A stretch of DNA of 64,000 nt, taken from positions 1,106,944 to 1,170,943 of the forward strand of contig NMRB01000007.1 of the NCBI GenBank assembly GCA_002633025.1, given 5' to 3'. Under the pieces are notes generated by a model. That model searched no databases. It was not told the DNA's origin and saw only the letters and a list, made by a program, of their open reading frames with translations. Positions 57,101 to 63,890 of the stretch are shown in pieces. The DNA comes from Notospermus geniculatus (Eukaryota > Nemertea > Pilidiophora > Heteronemertea > Lineidae). The position numbers and the translations under genes are program-made. Numbering within the stretch: the stretch's first letter is position 1; every line of letters starts with the position of its first letter.

Positions 57101-60100
57101 CGGACACGGTTTTCTCAACTGACCCCTCCCGACTCCTGCTTTTCGCCGCAGCCGAATTTAGACGATCTGCAATCCGCGTCAAGCATGAAAGATTGGGAAG
57201 TTCTTCGTCATTCAACGGTGTCAATGGCGTCTTCTTGGACACATCGCCGAGTAATTTCAAAGTACTCGGTGATAACTGCTTCAGGGGGTCTTCCGTACTG
57301 TCGTGTAATGGCCACGACTTGGAGAAAACGTCATCGGTTTTCACGGATGATAGTTTTGCACTTGGATAACTTTCTGAGAAATCTTTGCGTAAATCTTTCT
57401 CACATGATTCGTCGGTTAATTCAGTGATTTTCGGTGAAACGTTTTCCTCCACTGAAAGTGACATGCTCATCAAACGTATTCCAGGAACTTCCGACGGCGG
57501 AATATACTCAGGGTGGCTCATATCATGGTAGTACGTCATATCTTTGGCAACCTCAGGGACCTCTTCGTTCGGTTTAATTTCGCAGATCCGTAACGTGTAG
57601 ATGCAGCGTCGGCGGGCATCTTGGGTGCTCCAGTACATTCGGGTACAACTGAAATACAGAGTAATGCTGGTATTCAGTAAAAGGGCAAAAAATATCTATC
57701 AGAAGTTATGAGGGTGCCGGGTTCAAATCCTACTGTGGTGTGAGACTTTGGGCAGGTCTCTTTGCCTCACCGGCCTCTCTCCACCCAGGTGTATAAATGG
57801 GTACTGGTCAGAAATGCTCAGATTGTAGCGCAGTCACAGTGGGGTGTAGCGGTTCAGGTCTCTGACTAACAGTCAGAGGGTCGCGGGTTTGAATCCCATT
57901 GTGGTGCAAGACTTTGGGCAAGTCTCTTTGCCTCACTGGCCTCTCTCCACCCAGGTGTATAAATGGGCAATGGTCGGAAATGCACAGATTGGATGACACC
58001 TCTACTGTTGTTGATATCAGACTACAAACCCAAACTTTATGGGCCATATTCATAAAGGGTGTTTAAGACTTCGACGCGTATAACTTCGTCAAATGCACAC
58101 ACTTCCAGCATGTACATTTGGCGAAACACGCGTAGTCTGAAACACCCTTTATGAACTTGACCCTAACTTTTTTTAATTACAAGAGATTTCCACATTTTGA
58201 AGAAATTGCTCGCCTCACCTGAACTCAATCGGCACAAGATGCTCCCTCTGATCTGATAACGGCACGAGGCGTCCCAAATTCTCCACCGTCGCCGAACCAA
58301 ACATGATCGATAACTTCTTCGGGTCGACGCCAACAGACCAAGACTTCTTCAAGTACTTCTTCATGGCGTCGAGATCGACGCAGCAGCGGCGTAGGACGGC
58401 AAATTTGTTGTTTGCAATCAGCTGAAAATATCATATGTGCTCCAGTTAGCAAAATACTTGACAACCATAGTCTGTCAATGCTGGTGCAGAATGCCAAGCA
58501 GCTAGGCCCTACAAGCCTAGGAGGGCAAGTAACCGATGGGGTAAACCCAAATAATTACACAGCAGGGTCAATGTCATCAGCAGAGAGCTAGAATCGGAAT
58601 CTGGAAGGTCGGAATTTCAAAAGCAAGCACTGGCAGGAGCCATTGATTCAAGCAATAGACAATTCTCGTATTAGCAGATCTCCACACTTCCGCCGAAATC
58701 TCAACCAGAACCTCGATCTGAAACCGGGTGACGTGACGCAGTCCATGATTCAGCAATGGTCAACTCTGATGCAACGTCTTCGAAGTCACTGTCGTGGGGT
58801 TGTCTGCGCCACATCATTCAGCTTCAGACCGAGGTTGTGGTTGAGATTTCGGCGGAAGTGCACAGATCTTTGTCGTTTACGTCAATTTGAGAATGGTCTA
58901 TTGAGGGCATGAAGGACATGTAGAGAAAAGTCCCCCAAACTTGATGTTAGTCTTACCGGAGCATCCGTTTGGTCCCTGTGTAGTTTACAGAACACTTTCT
59001 TGTCCTCTTGGAACGCTGCGTGGTCCTCCATGGCGCACATGAAGTGGTACGTCACGCTGCAGCCTCGCATGCAGCACCCGACGCAGGCACCGTTACGGTT
59101 GCATTTTTGACATCGCTGGAAAAAGTAACAGGTAAATTATACTTAAACATTTCACAACACTGTGATTCAAATCCTGACCTCAAGAACACAGAATAGAACC
59201 TCGCTATCCTAAACAATCGTAAAACATAATAGAATAGTGATTTACCATTTGTTTCCCCCTCGATACAGCAGCATGGACGTTCTGTAGCGACCCATCCACC
59301 TCCTCGAAGACTTCAGACGACCACAGGGCACAGTTGATATGGACCCAATCATCCTGGCCTAGGTAGAGAAGGCGACCGGCATTCTGTAATAAACAGACAG
59401 AAATTAACTCATCTGCCCCCAGCGTCCAGCAGACGGCATCTTCTGTCAAAGTTTTCTCACATCCTGTGGTATTATTGGAAAATATTTGAAGAAAGGTTGT
59501 TCCTATCAACCACCTAAAGAATGTTTCTTCAAATGCTTTCAAATCCACTTCAAAGGCTTTCGGAAAACTTCATCAGAAGGACTACAGAAATGGGAGCACG
59601 GCAAGGTAACAGCCCTCCTCCACACTACAGTGTACTCGGTAGTACATGAGACCTATTGCTTCAATCTAATCCCCCCCACCACCACCACCACCACCACCAC
59701 CATTTCAATATTCTCCAGAATTGCAGATTACTTACGTCTGGAAGATGATCGCCAAACTTCAAACAGAAGGCACACTTTCGGTTATCATCACCAATCGACT
59801 CGGCGACGTCAGACGTTGCAACTGACATGGTGTCTTCATCGTCAAAACCAGCTGAAAAAAACAATACTTAAGTGGTCTATTCGAATTTTCTTAAGTTTAA
59901 TATTGGAAGACACTTACGTGGTGTTGGGAATCACTTAAGGAGTGCATTGGAAATCACTTAAGTGGTCTAGTGGGAACCACTTAAGTGGTCTATTGGAAAT
60001 CACTTAAGTGGTCTATTAGAAAACACTTAAGTGGTGTATTGGGAGAACTTAAACGGTGTATTGGAGGGCACTTATGTGGTGTACTGGATGATACTTAAGT

Positions 60101-63100
60101 GGTGTAACGGAAGACAACTATCATAAACAGTAATTGCAGTAACAACTCAATCCGATGACAGGGGACAGATAAATGGCACTGGATACTTACGGAAGAGTAC
60201 AGTATCTTTCTTAGGGGTCTGTGGTATTTTCTTGAATGGTGAGGGTTGCGAGGAGACCGGGGCCTCTTCTCGGACCAACCACTGGGCGTAAGTGTGATCC
60301 ATGTGTGGTGGGATGATGGCGTCTGGCAACATACCACTGCAAAGAGTTAGAGTACAATGTATTCAGCTAGGAGTGCCATCACAAAGGCCTTCGTCATCTT
60401 TTATTGGGAAGCTGGTTTTCTCGCGCTCTTCAGAAGAGGGCACGGTTTGAAGCAGTAGCTTATCTAAGAAAAAGTCTGAGTATGATTTGGACTTACTGCG
60501 GGAGGTTTTTATTATGTCCCCACAGCTTGGATGTGTTGGCATTGAACCAGGGGAAGCAGACTTCCATCTGTTTCAAGAAGATACCACGGACTGTTTGGTT
60601 TTGTTTCCGTTTCAGGGCTGAGATTTCGTCGTTCATGTCCAGGGCGCGTTGGATGATGCGGACAAGATCGTCACTGAATTGTTCCTAGAAATTATAGAAT
60701 TAGAAGAACGATTACTGGGTGTGTTCTAAAGTTAGTACTGAATCATCCGGAGCTGATCCCTCGGCATAATCAGCACCAGACAATATTGGGAGATTTACCG
60801 TGAATTAATAATGTAGAGCAGAAGGAAACCAGAGTGCCCGAAGAGACCATTTCAAAGAGTTGCCCTCTCTATCACATGAGAATGGGCCTGTTTGGGCATC
60901 CAACCCACAGCCTCAGGGGTAAGGGGCAGCAACATTTACACTACGCTACTCTGACAGCCAAAATGAAGTGTACTGAATGAACTGGTAGCTCAAGGGCAAA
61001 GAGTAAGGTCACATGACTTCAAGGTCAAATGACTTGAAGGTCATCAAGTAGGCCAGTACTCACCACTTCCGTGTACTTCCTTTCTTCCACCATCTGCTTT
61101 ATCGTAACAAAATCCTTCGGGTGATTTTGTTCAACTTTCTCACCACCAGGGGGCATGTCGACATCAGAATTAAAAGAAGTATCCAACTTTAACTCGCCCT
61201 CGTTTTCACCAGAAGGGGCTGTATCGTCATTACGTTCTTGTCTGTCCCCATCTTGTCCTACAGAGCCAGAATGTCCCTGCCCAGGCTCAACCCTCCCTGT
61301 ATCAACCCTAACTGCACCAACTACCCTGTCTTTTTCAGTACCGGGGGCATCTGTCACTGAACAAGGAACATTCGAATCAGCCGCCACAGTGGGACTGACA
61401 TCTGCAACTTGATCAGAATCCGTCGTAGTTGCACACCTTTCAGAGTTGGATTTGGGTGCACTGCCAGCCACGTTATCACCACCCTCACAGTCACTATAAG
61501 ACATTATCTTCTTTGAGTCATCAAAAATTGTTTGTTTTTCACCGGAATTTTGTTCCTGAGATAGCCCCCTCTCACAAGGAGACAATTTTGGTCCCAATTT
61601 TGTTCCTGCTTCCATGGAAGAAGCGGTTACGTCCATTTTTTCACCTGGAACAGAATCCTTAGCACCAGAAGAACTCGCTAAAACAGCACCATCTGAAGTA
61701 AGACCATTTGGCACGTCCCCAGTTTCCGAACATGCCATACTTTCCTGTGAAACACTCGAACTGCGACTAGTGGAACTGGCAATCCCAATCTCTGAACTCG
61801 CCGCATCAGGCCCAGTTTTGACACTGCATGAAGTGAGATTTGAGGACACCGTCACAGAATTGTCCGTGGAACCAGCTTCTGCCTCTGATACAACTTTTGT
61901 ACCATCACCAAAACCTGACGCAGCATCAGTCCTCTGAACCTCAGAGTCAGTCCGCAATGCATCCTCTGAAATGTCCACCTCCTTTTCAGTCGATACATCC
62001 CCTTTCAGCGTAGAATCTGTACCCCCAGATTCCGGTGGTGATACTTCAGAAATATCTCCCGTATCCTCCTCCTCCAGTTTAGCAACAGTCCGCACGGTCC
62101 GACCCCGTAATACTCTTGATATCGTCTCGTAAGACCCTTCGTCTGATTGGTCCTGATTTTCTGGTTTTATTGGCTGTGAGGCTTTAGGACTTGTTGACGA
62201 GATTGACTGCAGCTTTGGTCTTGCTTTCATCAGTTCCTCCTACAATAAAGAATACGACACTACAACGTCAAGGTTCAACTAATATGGTGACGGTAATCTT
62301 TTTTTCTGCAATTGGCAAGAAATAAAGGAAAATTTTTCAACAAGCAGAGTTCAACAGGCAAGCAGGAAAAATTTTCATTCAAATTTTTCTTCCATGAGTC
62401 AGAAATTACAAAGGAATTTTCAGCTGGAGATATCGTCTGCTTGTGGCAAATGTCTGCTCAGGTCAAATGTCGTCTGCTTGTGCCAAATCAAATATCGTCT
62501 GCTCAGGTCAGATGTTGTCTGCTTGTGCCAAATGTCGTCTGCTCAGGTCAGATGTCGTCTGCTTGTGCCAAAATGTCGTCCACTCTGACAAGATGTTGTC
62601 TGCTCGAGCTACATGCTAAATTCTCCTCGCACCGACTGAAGTACGCACCTTTTTTGGATTATATCGTGAGAGATGATGAGCTGCTTTCGACGTCAGAAGA
62701 CTTGCCAGGATGATATTAAAGCCGGCCGCCATCTCTTCCTTGATGGCGATCTCCCACGGCGTCGGTCGTTCCAGGCTGCAGCGTCGACATGTGAACTCGA
62801 TATGTTCGGGGAGGAAGGAGAGGATGTTGTACATTTCATCTGAAAGATGAGGAAAACATCGAAATGTTGCTTACGGATTGCGCTAACCACTCACCAATGG
62901 CTAGTTGTCATGCTATTTGGCGAGAGCTCCAGCAGTTCTCATCACTGATTTCCTTTCGGCTTGTGCACTGACCTGTGACTAGTTTTCTATGCCGAAGTTA
63001 TGAACAGAGCACCGACTCGCACAAGGAATTTCTCACTTGTAGGAGCACCCAGAGGTTTGGATTTGACGGTTCATCAGCTATGACGCTCTAGGCCCCGAAC

Positions 63101-63890
63101 TTACCCGTGATATCCTCGCACTTCGAATGGACCCAACTATCACAGCCAGCGCACTGGACCATTTTACTGTCCCAATCATCATCGGCGTATGTCTTATTGC
63201 ACACGGGACAGAAGTTGCCTTTATCCATCAGATACCCGCATTCATAGCACAAGGAGAAGTCGTGCGTCCACGTCGCGTTACCAGTACCGGGGGTCGTAGC
63301 ACCACAACTTTTACACCTAACACATTTACTACAGATCTGAAAAGACATCATTTGCATTGATTAGCTACTTGCTGATCGCTGAGCCTTAGGAAGGCCTACA
63401 CAAAACTTTATCATATTAATCAACTTTTTAAATTTAAGACCTAAATTTCTGCCACTTGTGGCCTGGTGGACAGTGTCTAAGTAACACACTTGTGGTTCTT
63501 CGATTCGGCAGTGCTTCACGTTTGATATCTGCAGGAGCTCAATCAGTTGAGCTCCTCAAAGGCTCGAGGAGAGCTGTTCACACTCGTGAGTTAGAGCTGT
63601 TCACACTCGCAAAGGAGAGCTGTTCACACTTCAAGGATGCCGAGGAGCGCGGTCAATCGAGCTCCTCGGTGCAATTTTGCGAGCGTGATTGCGCCCGTCT
63701 TACGTAAAGCACTGATTTTGCATGTCGAGTTGCTGCAACTTAACATGCAAACATTGCAACTTGCAACCTGATTTGAATACATTATTTGAAAACTTACCCA
63801 TATTTTCTTCAACGCCGACGGTTTTGTAGGATAGTTTGGTCCCAGACACTCTGGATGATACGTATTGGAACATTTATCACATGTAAGGAG
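45007..63890 (-). CDS. KMT2A: KMT2A/KMT2B-type (trithorax/MLL) histone H3K4 methyltransferase, 3' part: 18 coding exons
   Basis: Joining 63798-63890, 63105-63336, 62649-62839, 61064-62239, 60497-60684, 60191-60336, 59736-59851, 59246-59383, 58957-59115, 58219-58421, 50660-57648, 48654-48932, 47948-48081, 47632-47804, 46331-46544, 46113-46208, 45546-45613 and 45007-45112 gives one open frame of 3,566 codons plus stop. All junctions are GT-AG with agreeing phases. The domain order is PHD1 (C half), PHD2, PHD3, bromodomain, extended PHD, FYRN, long linker, FYRC, Win, SET, post-SET. This is the KMT2A/B order, not KMT2C/D. The protein is a nuclear catalytic subunit that methylates H3K4 together with WDR5, RBBP5, ASH2L and DPY30. 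The N terminus, CXXC domain and first half of PHD1 lie beyond the window. Invertebrates usually have one such gene, ancestral to vertebrate KMT2A and KMT2B. Residue numbers in the exon entries count from 63890. Confidence 0.95.
45172..45450 (-). repeat. SINE family A copy in the last KMT2A/B intron
   Basis: On the minus strand, the head begins cgccgtgatagccaagtggt and the tail is several copies of an atacaa-type hexamer (seen on plus as repeated atttgt at 45172-45194). It fills most of the 45113-45545 intron between two SET exons. Confidence 0.85.
45546..45613 (-). CDS. KMT2A: KMT2A/B exon: SET domain, short exon completing the pseudo-knot
   Basis: Residues 3510-3531 plus two bases of 3532. 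This is a 68-bp exon, hidden among plus-strand open frames: [20 protein letters not shown], then MRA. It fits exactly between NHSCD and the RGEELTYDY exon. The acceptor is ctttccag and the donor gc|gtaagt. KMT2A has [22 protein letters not shown] here. Confidence 0.95.
45827..46057. repeat. MITE family D, copy 3, in a KMT2A/B intron between SET exons
   Basis: atagaccgttctcaaactga ... gagaatcgtctattgg. It occupies almost half of the 45614-46112 intron. Confidence 0.83.
46113..46208 (-). CDS. KMT2A: KMT2A/B exon: SET domain, central part with NHSC motif
   Basis: Residues 3478-3509 (32 aa): [20 protein letters not shown], then [12 protein letters not shown]. The Asn-His-Ser-Cys motif contributes to the cofactor site and the pseudo-knot. 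The acceptor is ttttttccag and the donor gat|gtaagt, both phase 0. Confidence 0.96.
46331..46544 (-). CDS. KMT2A: KMT2A/B exon: start of SET domain
   Basis: Residues 3406-3477. [17 protein letters not shown] leads into [20 protein letters not shown] and [15 protein letters not shown], then [14 protein letters not shown] and GEMVIEYAG are the SET-N S-adenosylmethionine-binding segments. Identity to vertebrate KMT2A/B is very high in this exon. The donor is aag|gtaagc, phase 0. Confidence 0.96.
46793..47061. repeat. Nearly perfect inverted repeat, about 128-bp arms, in a KMT2A/B intron
   Basis: tccaaatcgaagaaaggacg ... caagctttcgacactatacg ... ttccctcactcc on each arm, separated by only about 12 bases (atattaatacaa). 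Arms differ mainly by a 2-base indel. Shorter inverted partners (gctgctcaacgtgagac / gaactcatgccgagcagc) lie further out at about 46605 and 47170. Confidence 0.88.
47372..47579. repeat. MITE family J, copy 3, in a KMT2A/B intron
   Basis: tttgcccccagagtccagca ... caaacgtgggggcagatgag. It lies in intron 46545-47631. Confidence 0.85.
47632..47804 (-). CDS. KMT2A: KMT2A/B exon: WDR5-binding Win motif and pre-SET linker
   Basis: Residues 3349-3405 plus two bases of 3406. It starts [20 protein letters not shown]. The CARSE core aligns with the WDR5-interacting (Win) motif GSARAE of KMT2A, with the essential Arg conserved. It then has [20 protein letters not shown], matching FDMFNFLASKHRQPPEYNPN. 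The donor is tcaag|gtatgt. Confidence 0.94.
47948..48081 (-). CDS. KMT2A: KMT2A/B exon: second part of FYRC
   Basis: Residues 3304-3348: [38 protein letters not shown] and DQSEIEE. This matches the FYRC core (MLGILHDAVVFLIEQL.GAKHCRNYKFRFH). The donor is gag|gtacgt, phase 0. Confidence 0.94.
48180..48645. repeat. MITE family F interrupted by SINE family A
   Basis: The left half 48180-48317 (ggcccgtttccagtacaggg) and right half from about 48593 (aactgcactgcttgccacaa to gtagtggaaaca) flank the SINE. It lies within the KMT2A/B intron 48082-48653. Confidence 0.78.
48318..48592 (-). repeat. SINE family A copy inserted within a MITE in a KMT2A/B intron
   Basis: Minus-strand SINE with tRNA-like head and complete body. 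On both sides lie the two halves of a MITE family F element, with degenerate flanking repeats (attgcaccact / aactgcactgc). Confidence 0.83.
48654..48932 (-). CDS. KMT2A: KMT2A/B exon: first part of FYRC
   Basis: Residues 3211-3303 plus one base of 3304. It has [20 protein letters not shown], then [20 protein letters not shown] and QLSFSG. KMT2A has LVFEISSDDGFQICAESIEDAW at this place. The acceptor is tttcag, completing an Asp codon with the previous exon. The donor is tcgg|gtaagt. Confidence 0.94.
48970..49183. repeat. MITE family G, second copy of the CACGTG subfamily
   Basis: tatagaggtttcccacgtga ... gtgggattcctctata. It closely follows the 10874 copy but lacks its roughly 100-bp GC-rich interior. 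Confidence 0.82.
49510..49880 (+). repeat. Tandem repeat of about 146 bp, 2.5 copies
   Basis: gccacctggcggccatattg starts at 49530, 49676 and 49821. The units also share catctgcagggggccacata and agcactttga. Confidence 0.88.
50090..50315 (+). repeat. Dispersed repeat with a gacgacgga tail
   Basis: ccgccacctggtggccaaac, agatcaatagctccagtggt and tacgaaacgtgccctgctaa are followed by a degenerate acgacgg tract. It is related to 44376-44600 and to the 146-bp repeat unit. It lies in the KMT2A/B intron between 48932 and 50660. Confidence 0.75.
50660..57648 (-). CDS. KMT2A: KMT2A/B giant exon: end of FYRN and the long linker to FYRC
   Basis: Residues 881-3210 plus one base of 3211: 6,989 bp, one uninterrupted exon. 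It begins [20 protein letters not shown] (end of FYRN). The remainder is mostly disordered: acidic Ser/Thr-rich stretches; a segment around 55085-55255 that looks ordered; a C2HC zinc finger (54465-54533: CKLC, then H and C); AT-hook-like GRGRPRGRP and related motifs (53698-53760, 53583-53640, 53000-53065); degenerate repeats of the type [12 protein letters not shown]; a Gln/Met/Leu-rich block (about 51520-51965), probably a coactivator-type region; and a basic Lys/Pro-rich end ([20 protein letters not shown]). Both flanking junctions are clear: acceptor atttcag|t and donor acag|gtaggc. The linker corresponds to the poorly conserved KMT2A segment that carries taspase-1 sites and the CBP-binding region in vertebrates. 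Confidence 0.93.
57711..57995 (+). repeat. Two tandem tRNA-Val-like SINEs (family C) with a MIR/L2-like tail
   Basis: The second copy (57836-57995) has gtgtagcggttcaggtctct, a 5-bp anticodon stem with loop CTAACAG (AAC, Val) and the B box gggtttgaatccc. Its body reads gactttgggcaagtctcttt, then cctcactggcctctctccac and gtataaatggg. The first copy (57711-57820) starts at the B-box region. The ttgggcaagtc ... cctc ... ataaatggg order resembles the conserved 3' segment of MIR/L2 elements. They sit in the KMT2A/B intron 57649-58218. Confidence 0.75.
58041..58163. repeat. Hairpin element in a KMT2A/B intron
   Basis: gggccatattcataaagggt plus gtttaagacttcgacgcg is inverted at the right as cgcgtagtctgaaacaccct and ttatgaacttgaccc. 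Confidence 0.7.
58219..58421 (-). CDS. KMT2A: KMT2A/B exon: first part of the FYRN domain
   Basis: Residues 814-880 plus two bases of 881. It contains [18 protein letters not shown] and, toward the end, [17 protein letters not shown] and VPIEFS. In KMT2A this region is RRVFVDFEGI..RKFL ... IHMMIGSMTIDCLG. FYRN pairs with the distal FYRC domain to hold N- and C-terminal parts together. The donor is ag|gtgagg. Confidence 0.92.
58653..58903. repeat. MITE family D, copy 4, in a KMT2A/B intron
   Basis: caatagacaattctcgtatt ... gagaatggtctattg. This copy shows the full CAATAGA/TCTATTG termini and lies in intron 58422-58956. Confidence 0.84.
58957..59115 (-). CDS. KMT2A: KMT2A/B exon: extended PHD, C-terminal half
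   Basis: Residues 761-813. It carries [33 protein letters not shown] and [15 protein letters not shown]. The Cys/His spacing matches the second half of the KMT2A ePHD (YHFMC ... KVYCQRHRD). Both ends are phase 0. The donor is ccg|gtaaga. Confidence 0.94.
59246..59383 (-). CDS. KMT2A: KMT2A/B exon: extended PHD, middle
   Basis: Residues 715-760. It has [28 protein letters not shown], then [14 protein letters not shown]. The [10 protein letters not shown] core is diagnostic of the extended PHD zinc knuckle in the MLL and JADE families. The donor is atg|gtaaat, phase 0. Confidence 0.94.
59406..59580. repeat. MITE family J, copy 4, right end lost, in a KMT2A/B intron
   Basis: aactcatctgcccccagcgt then ccagcagacggcatcttctg. 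The right terminal repeat stops after cttcatcagaagg. It lies in intron 59384-59735. Confidence 0.8.
59679..59703 (+). repeat. Simple (cca)n repeat
   Basis: About eight cca/cac units after a C run, in the KMT2A/B intron just downstream of the ePHD exon on the minus strand. Confidence 0.85.
59736..59851 (-). CDS. KMT2A: KMT2A/B exon: start of the extended PHD (ePHD/PHD4)
   Basis: Residues 676-714. [14 protein letters not shown] is followed by [17 protein letters not shown], the first zinc-ligand pair of the pre-PHD (DNRQCALC in KMT2A). The acceptor has a T-rich tract ending in cag. The donor is gac|gtaagt, phase 0. Confidence 0.92.
59868..60115 (+). repeat. 23-bp minisatellite with palindromic CACTTAAGTG, in a KMT2A/B intron
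   Basis: About ten copies of cacttaagtggtctattgga plus aat, with variants (gtgtattgg). Each unit carries the perfect palindrome cacttaagtg. It lies in intron 59852-60190. Confidence 0.85.
60191..60336 (-). CDS. KMT2A: KMT2A/B exon: linker between bromodomain and extended PHD
   Basis: Residues 627-675 plus one base of 676. It has [20 protein letters not shown] and then [16 protein letters not shown]. This matches the conserved SGMLPNAVLPP..DHNYAQW block after the KMT2A bromodomain. The acceptor is ttgcag and the donor cc|gtaagt. Confidence 0.9.
60497..60684 (-). CDS. KMT2A: KMT2A/B exon: bromodomain core helices
   Basis: Residues 565-626 plus two bases of 627. It has [16 protein letters not shown], then [24 protein letters not shown], matching the EFSDDIVKII ... 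FIRQMERVFPWF pattern of the KMT2A bromodomain. The vertebrate KMT2A bromodomain lacks acetyl-lysine binding and cooperates with PHD3. I see no classical acetyl-lysine-binding Asn signature, so the same may hold here. The acceptor is ttctag and the donor ca|gtaagt. Confidence 0.92.
60795..60963 (-). repeat. SINE family B copy in a KMT2A/B intron
   Basis: On the minus strand, ggctgtcagagtagcgtagt is followed by the family B body (tctcatgtgatagagagggc and tctggtttccttctgctcta). It lies in the intron 60685-61063 that splits the bromodomain. Confidence 0.75.
61064..62239 (-). CDS. KMT2A: KMT2A/B exon: long acidic Ser/Thr-rich insertion within the bromodomain
   Basis: Residues 173-564 (392 aa). 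It starts [14 protein letters not shown] and is low-complexity, rich in Ser, Thr, Asp, Glu and Gly. It ends [17 protein letters not shown], which aligns with the LDLEGVKRKMDQGNYTSV region before bromodomain helix A. The ZA region is therefore enlarged by roughly 300-350 residues compared with vertebrate KMT2A. The acceptor is ttgtag and the donor gtg|gtgagt, both phase 0. GEK-containing repeats (GEKMDV, GEKQTI, GEKVEQ) also occur in the giant exon. Confidence 0.92.
62430..62610 (-). repeat. 20-bp minisatellite in a KMT2A/B intron, related core
   Basis: Alternating 20-bp units tgtcgtctgcttgtgccaaa and tgtcgtctgctcaggtcaga. Read on the minus strand they contain agcagacgaca, the core of the 23-bp arrays. 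It lies in intron 62240-62648. Confidence 0.85.
62649..62839 (-). CDS. KMT2A: KMT2A/B exon: end of PHD3 and first bromodomain helix
   Basis: Residues 109-172. After [20 protein letters not shown], which closes PHD3, comes [21 protein letters not shown] and then [10 protein letters not shown]. This corresponds to the PHD3-bromodomain linker and the Z helix of the KMT2A bromodomain. The donor is aag|gtgcgt, phase 0. Confidence 0.92.
63105..63336 (-). CDS. KMT2A: KMT2A/B exon: PHD2 and start of PHD3
   Basis: Residues 32-108 plus one base of 109. It contains [41 protein letters not shown] (PHD2) and [19 protein letters not shown] (PHD3). In vertebrate KMT2A, PHD3 reads H3K4me3 and binds CYP33. 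The Trp after the CxxCD motif (DSWVH) is kept, consistent with a methyl-lysine-reading PHD3. The donor is acgg|gtaagt, phase 1. Confidence 0.94.
63509..63714. repeat. Foldback element, family I, in a KMT2A/B intron
   Basis: Opposite orientation to the 11855 copy: cagtgcttcacgtttgatat ... cgtcttacgtaaagcactg. It includes a short local duplication of gagagctgttcacactcg. Confidence 0.75.
63798..63890 (-). CDS. KMT2A: KMT2A/B exon: second half of PHD1
   Basis: Residues 1-31. It starts [20 protein letters not shown] and ends KKIW, with acceptor ttcag and donor tgg|gtaagt, phase 0 at both ends. The Cys/Cys/His/Cys spacing and the [14 protein letters not shown] block match the C half of the first PHD finger of KMT2A/B. 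The preceding exon is not in the window; 63891-64000 shows only an apparent intron. Confidence 0.93.
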
